From positions 1 to 9,454 of the forward strand of contig JAIXYD010000197.1 of the NCBI GenBank assembly GCA_027490415.1: a stretch of DNA of 9,454 nt, in the 5' to 3' direction. Of this stretch, positions 6,000-9,454 are shown one piece after another (positions within the stretch are counted from its first letter, which is position 1; every line of letters starts with the position of its first letter). The notes under the pieces were generated by a model that saw nothing but the letters and a program-made list of their open reading frames with translations, had not been told where the DNA came from and searched no databases. The stretch is from Streptomycetaceae bacterium. Lineage in GTDB: Bacteria; Actinomycetota; Actinomycetes; Nanopelagicales; Nanopelagicaceae. The position numbers were made by a program, and so were the translations under genes.

Positions 6000-8669
6000 A
6001 TGTCATCAATTCTTGATCGGATTATGCGCGCAGGTGAAGGAAAGATTCTTCGTCAGCTGACAAAAATTGCACAAGAGGTTAACTCTTTTGAAGATGCAAT
6101 CGTGCCATTGTCAGATGAAGCACTTCGTGCAAAAACTCAAGAGTTTAAGAATCGCCTCACACAGGGCGAGGATCTCGATGATTTACTTCCAGAGGCATTT
6201 GCAGTAGTTCGCGAGGCTGCAAAGCGCACCTTAGGTCAGCGTCATTATGACGTTCAGCTCATGGGTGGCGCTGCCATGCACATGGGAAATATCGCAGAAA
6301 TGAAAACTGGTGAAGGTAAAACTCTTGTAGCAACCCTTCCATCATATTTGAATGCACTCGCAGGTAAGGGTGTGCACGTTGTTACGACAAATGATTACTT
6401 AGCTGAGCGCGATAGCGAGTGGATGGGTCGTATCCATCGCTTCCTCGGTCTTACAGTTGGCGTCATTGTTAACAGCATGTCACCAGCCGAGCGTCGAGAA
6501 GCCTATAACTGCGATGTTACCTATGGAACAAATAACGAATTTGGATTTGATTACCTTCGTGACAACATGGCATGGAGCTTGGAAGATTGCGTACAGCGAG
6601 ATCACTTCTTCGCCGTGGTTGACGAAGTTGACTCGATTCTTATCGATGAAGCCCGTACACCTCTGATCATCAGCGGCCCAGCCGATAAGGCAACAAAGTG
6701 GTACGTCGAATTTTCAAATATCGTAAATCAACTCTCGCGCGATGTTCATTACGAGGTTGATGAAAAGAAGAAGACAATCGCTGTGATTGAAGCAGGCGTG
6801 ACAAAGGTCGAGCAGTTACTTGGTATTGAAAATCTCTACGAGGCTGCAAACACAACACTTATTGGCTACCTCAACAACGCCGTGCGCGCAAAAGAGCTCT
6901 TTAAGCGCGATAAGGATTACGTAGTCATGAATGGCGAACTCCTCATCGTTGATGAGCACACCGGGCGTATGCTCTCCGGTCGCCGCTATAGCGATGGCCT
7001 TCATCAAGCGCTAGAAGCGAAAGAGCGTATTGAGATTAAGGATGAGAATCAGACTCTTGCAACCATCACATTGCAGAACTACTTCCGTCTCTATTCAAAG
7101 ATTTCAGGTATGACCGGTACGGCGATGACAGAAGCATCTGAATTCCATCAGATCTACAAACTAGGCGTTGTTCCGATTCCTACAAATCGTCCAATGCAAC
7201 GCATAGATGCTCCTGATCTTGTCTACAAATCTGAAGCTGGAAAGTTCATTGCAGTTGCTCAAGATATTGTCGAACGCCATCGCAAGGGACAGCCAGTTTT
7301 GGTGGGTACTGTGAGCGTTGAAAAATCTGAAGAGCTATCTGCAGTATTGAAAAAGAATGGCGTTGCACATGAAGTTCTCAACGCAAAGCACCACGAACGT
7401 GAGGCGATGATTATCGCTCGTGCTGGTGTTAAAGGCGCTGTAACTGTTGCAACTAATATGGCAGGTCGCGGTACCGACATTATGCTCGGTGGTAATCCTG
7501 AATTTATGGCTGACTTTGAGTTACAGCGACGTGGAATTTCTCCGGTGGAAAATGCCGCAGAGTACGAAGCGGCTTGGCCGGCTGAGTTAGCAAAGCAGAA
7601 GGCTGCTGTTGCCTCCGGTCATGAAGAAGTTGTCGCACTTGGTGGTCTCTATGTTCTAGGAACAGAGCGTCACGAATCACGCCGAATTGATAACCAGCTT
7701 CGTGGTCGTTCAGGACGACAGGGTGATCCTGGTGAATCACGCTTCTACCTTTCTCTACAAGATGATTTGATGCGCCGATTTAATTCAGGCATGGTTGAGC
7801 GCTTCCTATCTGCTGCTGGACTTCCAGAAGATGCTCCCATCGAATCAAAGATGGTCAGTAATGCAATTAAGTCTGCACAGACACAGGTTGAAGCGCAGAA
7901 CTTTGAGATTCGCAAGAATGTTCTCAAATATGACGATGTGATGAACCGCCAGCGCGGAGTCATTTATAGCGAACGACGTCTGGTCCTTGAGGGCGAAGAT
8001 ATTTCTACTCAAGTAGGACAATTCTTGGCAGATACGATTCAGGCCTATGTCGATGCAGAGACCGCTGAAGGTTTTGCTGAGGATTGGGATCTGGAAAAAC
8101 TCTGGGGCGCTCTTCGCCTTGTTTATCCCATCACCCTCACGATTGATGGCCTCATTGCAGAGGTCGGATCTGTTGGCGGCCTAGATGCAGATTTCCTAGC
8201 TTCACGAATCATTGAAGATGCTGAAGCAGCTTATGCAAAACGCGAAGCCGAACTTGGTCCAGAGGTCATGCGTGAATTAGAGCGCAAGGTTCTCCTCTCA
8301 GTTCTCGATCGCAAGTGGCGCGAACATCTTTATGAGATGGATTATCTCCAAGAGGGTATTGGTCTTCGAGCGATGGCCCAGCGCGATCCACTCGTTGAAT
8401 ATCAACGCGAAGGTTACGAACTCTTCTCAGCGATGATGGATGGAATCAAGGAAGAACTCGCAAGTCTTGTCTTTAATGTGCAGGTAAATGTTGAAGATGG
8501 TCAGAAGGTTTCGGCTCCATCAATTGAAGCCCGACCTGCTGAGGTGAGTGCACTTTCTTACACTGCTGCGGATGAGAATGGCGTTGTAACAAAGAATGAA
8601 GTTACGCGAAACGCTCCTTGCCCATGTGGTTCGGGTAAGAAGTACAAGCGTTGCCACGGTGCTTCCTAG
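6000..8669 (+). CDS. secA: Preprotein translocase ATPase SecA (SecA1 type)
   Basis: This 889-residue motor binds preproteins and drives them through SecYEG with ATP, cycling between cytosol and membrane. The order is complete. Walker A M-K-T-G-E-G-K-T is at 101-108, with T-T-N-D-Y-L-A at 129-135. Walker B V-V-D-E-V-D is at 206-211, followed by I-D-E-A-R-T-P. The preprotein cross-linking region is about 225-370, then [10 protein letters not shown] (365-374). The second nucleotide-binding domain has N-M-A-G-R-G-T-D-I (486-494) and [11 protein letters not shown] (566-576). The helical scaffold includes [10 protein letters not shown] (643-652) and W-R-E-H-L-Y (773-778). A divergent linker (about 830-868) leads to a C-terminal zinc site C874-x-C876-x8-C885-H886. 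The intact zinc tail, full length and family gene order identify the housekeeping SecA, not the accessory SecA2. The stop is 3 bases from the stop of a convergent gene. The hibernation-factor gene hpf that usually precedes secA is missing. Confidence 0.98.
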   Translation: MSSILDRIMRAGEGKILRQLTKIAQEVNSFEDAIVPLSDEALRAKTQEFKNRLTQGEDLDDLLPEAFAVVREAAKRTLGQRHYDVQLMGGAAMHMGNIAEMKTGEGKTLVATLPSYLNALAGKGVHVVTTNDYLAERDSEWMGRIHRFLGLTVGVIVNSMSPAERREAYNCDVTYGTNNEFGFDYLRDNMAWSLEDCVQRDHFFAVVDEVDSILIDEARTPLIISGPADKATKWYVEFSNIVNQLSRDVHYEVDEKKKTIAVIEAGVTKVEQLLGIENLYEAANTTLIGYLNNAVRAKELFKRDKDYVVMNGELLIVDEHTGRMLSGRRYSDGLHQALEAKERIEIKDENQTLATITLQNYFRLYSKISGMTGTAMTEASEFHQIYKLGVVPIPTNRPMQRIDAPDLVYKSEAGKFIAVAQDIVERHRKGQPVLVGTVSVEKSEELSAVLKKNGVAHEVLNAKHHEREAMIIARAGVKGAVTVATNMAGRGTDIMLGGNPEFMADFELQRRGISPVENAAEYEAAWPAELAKQKAAVASGHEEVVALGGLYVLGTERHESRRIDNQLRGRSGRQGDPGESRFYLSLQDDLMRRFNSGMVERFLSAAGLPEDAPIESKMVSNAIKSAQTQVEAQNFEIRKNVLKYDDVMNRQRGVIYSERRLVLEGEDISTQVGQFLADTIQAYVDAETAEGFAEDWDLEKLWGALRLVYPITLTIDGLIAEVGSVGGLDADFLASRIIEDAEAAYAKREAELGPEVMRELERKVLLSVLDRKWREHLYEMDYLQEGIGLRAMAQRDPLVEYQREGYELFSAMMDGIKEELASLVFNVQVNVEDGQKVSAPSIEARPAEVSALSYTAADENGVVTKNEVTRNAPCPCGSGKKYKRCHGAS

Positions 8670-8672
8670 CTC

Positions 8673-9191
8673 CTAAAGCAGATCCAATTCGGTGCAGAGC
8701 CAGCGCCCGTCTACGCCCTCAAAGCGGATGACTATGGCGCGCATTCTTTCTCCAAAACGCACAGTAATTGTTGACTCACAGATTCCATCAAGTGGTTCAC
8801 TTTGATGAATCGTTCTTACTCTGCCAACTTCTTTCTGCGATCCGGTCTTTCGAATAAGCTCGTTGTAAATCACTCGGTGACAGCGCGCCATTAACTGTGC
8901 GGGCTGCCTCCTTCCTGCCCAAATCTCTAACAGGGCTACAACAAATGTCATTGTCCACGCATGAAGCTCTGGAAGATCCTCTGCTGAAGTTGGTTCGGGA
9001 AAATCATCACCCTCAAAGTCTTCACCAAAGTGTGTTGGCACCAGATAGAGCTTGGCTTTTTGAATGGGAAGAGGTGGTAAAGGTTCAAATCGTGGAGAAT
9101 CTGGATAGAGATCGAGAATGGGATGGCTCCATAGTGCGCGATCTTGGGTGGATGCCGTTACTGTGAAATGTGGTTCTGAGTAAGTTGTCAT
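8673..9191 (-). CDS. Rv3235 family protein of unknown function
   Basis: This 172-residue protein has a Pro-rich, acidic N-terminal half (about 1-75) that is likely unstructured and contains no signal peptide. A compact C-terminal domain follows. W79 opens a helix (about 79-92, A-L-L-E-I-W-A-G-R-R-Q), a second helix covers about 96-115, and alternating strands run from V125-R-T-I-H to the end. The final strands carry V-R-F-G-E-R-M-R-A and the closing D-G-R-W-L-C-T-E-L. That helix-then-sheet pattern with a closing D-G-R-W strand resembles Rv3235-family proteins next to secA in many Actinobacteria (I believe catalogued as DUF6459); an NTF2-like fold is my guess from the pattern. Start ATG at 9191 has no Shine-Dalgarno and no in-frame upstream alternative in the 26 bases checked, so it may be leaderless. 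It converges on secA and is divergent from the SAF-like gene. Function is unknown; the recurrent position beside secA hints at an export or envelope link. Confidence 0.8.
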   Translation of the reverse strand: MTTYSEPHFTVTASTQDRALWSHPILDLYPDSPRFEPLPPLPIQKAKLYLVPTHFGEDFEGDDFPEPTSAEDLPELHAWTMTFVVALLEIWAGRRQPAQLMARCHRVIYNELIRKTGSQKEVGRVRTIHQSEPLDGICESTITVRFGERMRAIVIRFEGVDGRWLCTELDLL

Positions 9192-9314
9192 TGCATCAGC
9201 ATTGCCAGCAAAGTCCGATCAGCAATCAGCCGCGAGGATGAATCCCATTCAACCTAAAGGTTGACTGTGGAGAGAGCCGCCCGACATGTAAGAAAATAGC
9301 GTTTGCTCCAGCCC
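9192..9314. promoter_or_regulatory. Divergent intergenic region (promoters for the Rv3235-family and SAF-like genes)
   Basis: These 123 bases separate two divergently oriented starts and must carry promoters for both if they are transcribed independently. A TTGACT (9261-9266, plus) and a TTGAAT (minus strand, complement of 9247-9252) resemble -35 boxes and flank a perfect dyad. I found no convincing -10 box at normal spacing on either strand: CATGTA at 9285-9290 is 18 bases from TTGACT but weak. Neither gene has a recognisable Shine-Dalgarno. Confidence 0.4.
9249..9264. promoter_or_regulatory. Candidate operator: perfect 16-bp dyad TCAACCTAAAGGTTGA
   Basis: Two 7-base arms, TCAACCT and AGGTTGA, are exact reverse complements separated by AA. 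The dyad overlaps both -35-like sequences of the divergent spacer, so one bound dimeric regulator could affect both genes. The hexamer arms with a 4-base loop could also form a small RNA hairpin, but no T-run follows on either strand, so a terminator is unlikely. The regulator is not identifiable from the window. Confidence 0.4.
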
Positions 9315-9454
9315 ATGTCACAACAGTCAAATACATCTATCTCCTTAAAATCTCCTCGAGTGATCGTCGCCGGAGTACTTTTCTTGGCCGCTCTGCTCTC
9401 CTCATTTGCATTTGCAGCGCTCTCAGACCGAAGTTCTGCGTATTGGGTAGTCTC
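9315..9454 (+). CDS. SAF-like single-pass membrane protein, N-terminal part (3' end outside the window)
   Basis: The frame is open from ATG 9315 to the window edge (46 full codons plus two bases). Residues 1-14 are polar with Lys and Arg, followed by a hydrophobic segment at about 16-36 (V-I-V-A-G-V-L-F-L-A-A-L-L), then A-L-S-D-R-S-S-A-Y-W-V-V-S. This looks like a signal anchor leading into a SAF-type domain: in related actinobacterial proteins a line such as Y-x-V-V-x-x-D-(I/V)-x-x-G follows the anchor, as in CpaB-like pilus assembly proteins. Only the start of that domain is visible, so the assignment rests on pattern and on the habit of such genes lying near secA/Rv3235. An in-frame stop (9297-9299) limits the start to ATG 9315 or TTG 9303; no Shine-Dalgarno supports either. 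It could be an unrelated membrane protein. Confidence 0.5.
   Translation, partial: MSQQSNTSISLKSPRVIVAGVLFLAALLSSFAFAALSDRSSAYWVV

Noticed and set aside
6000..8669. SecA2, the accessory translocase ATPase
   Set aside because: Full length, intact C-terminal Cys-x-Cys-x8-Cys-His zinc site and the conserved gene order point to the housekeeping SecA.
8897..9166. An 89-codon open frame on the plus strand opposite the Rv3235-family gene
   Set aside because: It lies wholly antisense to a gene with a recognisable family pattern, has no Shine-Dalgarno, and its translation shows no domain-like features.
1..9454. CRISPR arrays, insertion sequences, tRNAs, phage or defence genes
   Set aside because: I saw no regularly spaced repeats, transposase or recombinase motifs, or tRNA-like cloverleaf sequences; nearly all of the window is accounted for by conserved housekeeping genes.

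Overview
The window reads as a compact, ordinary chromosomal segment from a low-GC, streamlined member of the Actinobacteria. The gene set DUF3499 – manB – ahcY – mtrA – mtrB – comF-like – secA, followed by a convergent Rv3235-family gene and a SAF-type membrane protein, is a slimmed version of the block around Rv3235–Rv3259 in Mycobacterium tuberculosis. The base composition is clearly poorer in G+C than in classical actinomycetes. Together with very short intergenic gaps and the loss of several genes normally interleaved in this block, this suggests a freshwater/planktonic lineage such as the acI group (Nanopelagicales). That taxonomic assignment is inference.

Layout. Bases 1-246 hold the 3' end of a DUF3499 gene, followed after 12 bases by a phosphomannomutase/phosphoglucomutase (259-1608). 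A 98-base spacer with several small complementary motifs leads to S-adenosylhomocysteine hydrolase (1707-2987). This gene is joined by TAATG stop/start overlaps to the response regulator MtrA (2987-3673) and then the sensor kinase MtrB (3673-5259). A ComF-family phosphoribosyltransferase-like protein (5278-5937) and SecA (6000-8669) complete the plus-strand run. On the minus strand an Rv3235-family protein (8673-9191) converges on secA with only 3 bases between stop codons. A 123-base divergent spacer containing a perfect 16-base dyad separates it from the start of a SAF-like single-pass membrane protein (9315 to the window edge). The window contains no gene-free stretch above 300 bases, and I found no tRNA, rRNA, CRISPR array or insertion sequence.

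How the genes work together. manB supplies sugar phosphates for cell-envelope polysaccharides. ahcY clears the S-adenosylhomocysteine left by methylation. MtrA/MtrB is the actinobacterial envelope and cell-division two-component system. SecA drives protein export. The most notable points are the type of SAH hydrolase (an archaeal/Thermotoga-like short form with the eukaryote-type active-site Cys replaced and no C-terminal extension), its translational coupling to mtrAB, and the local absence of lpqB, tmk and hpf. Two candidate regulatory elements are a small leader before ahcY and a palindromic operator between the divergent genes. I did not find convincing evidence of a new biological system; this is mostly a housekeeping region.
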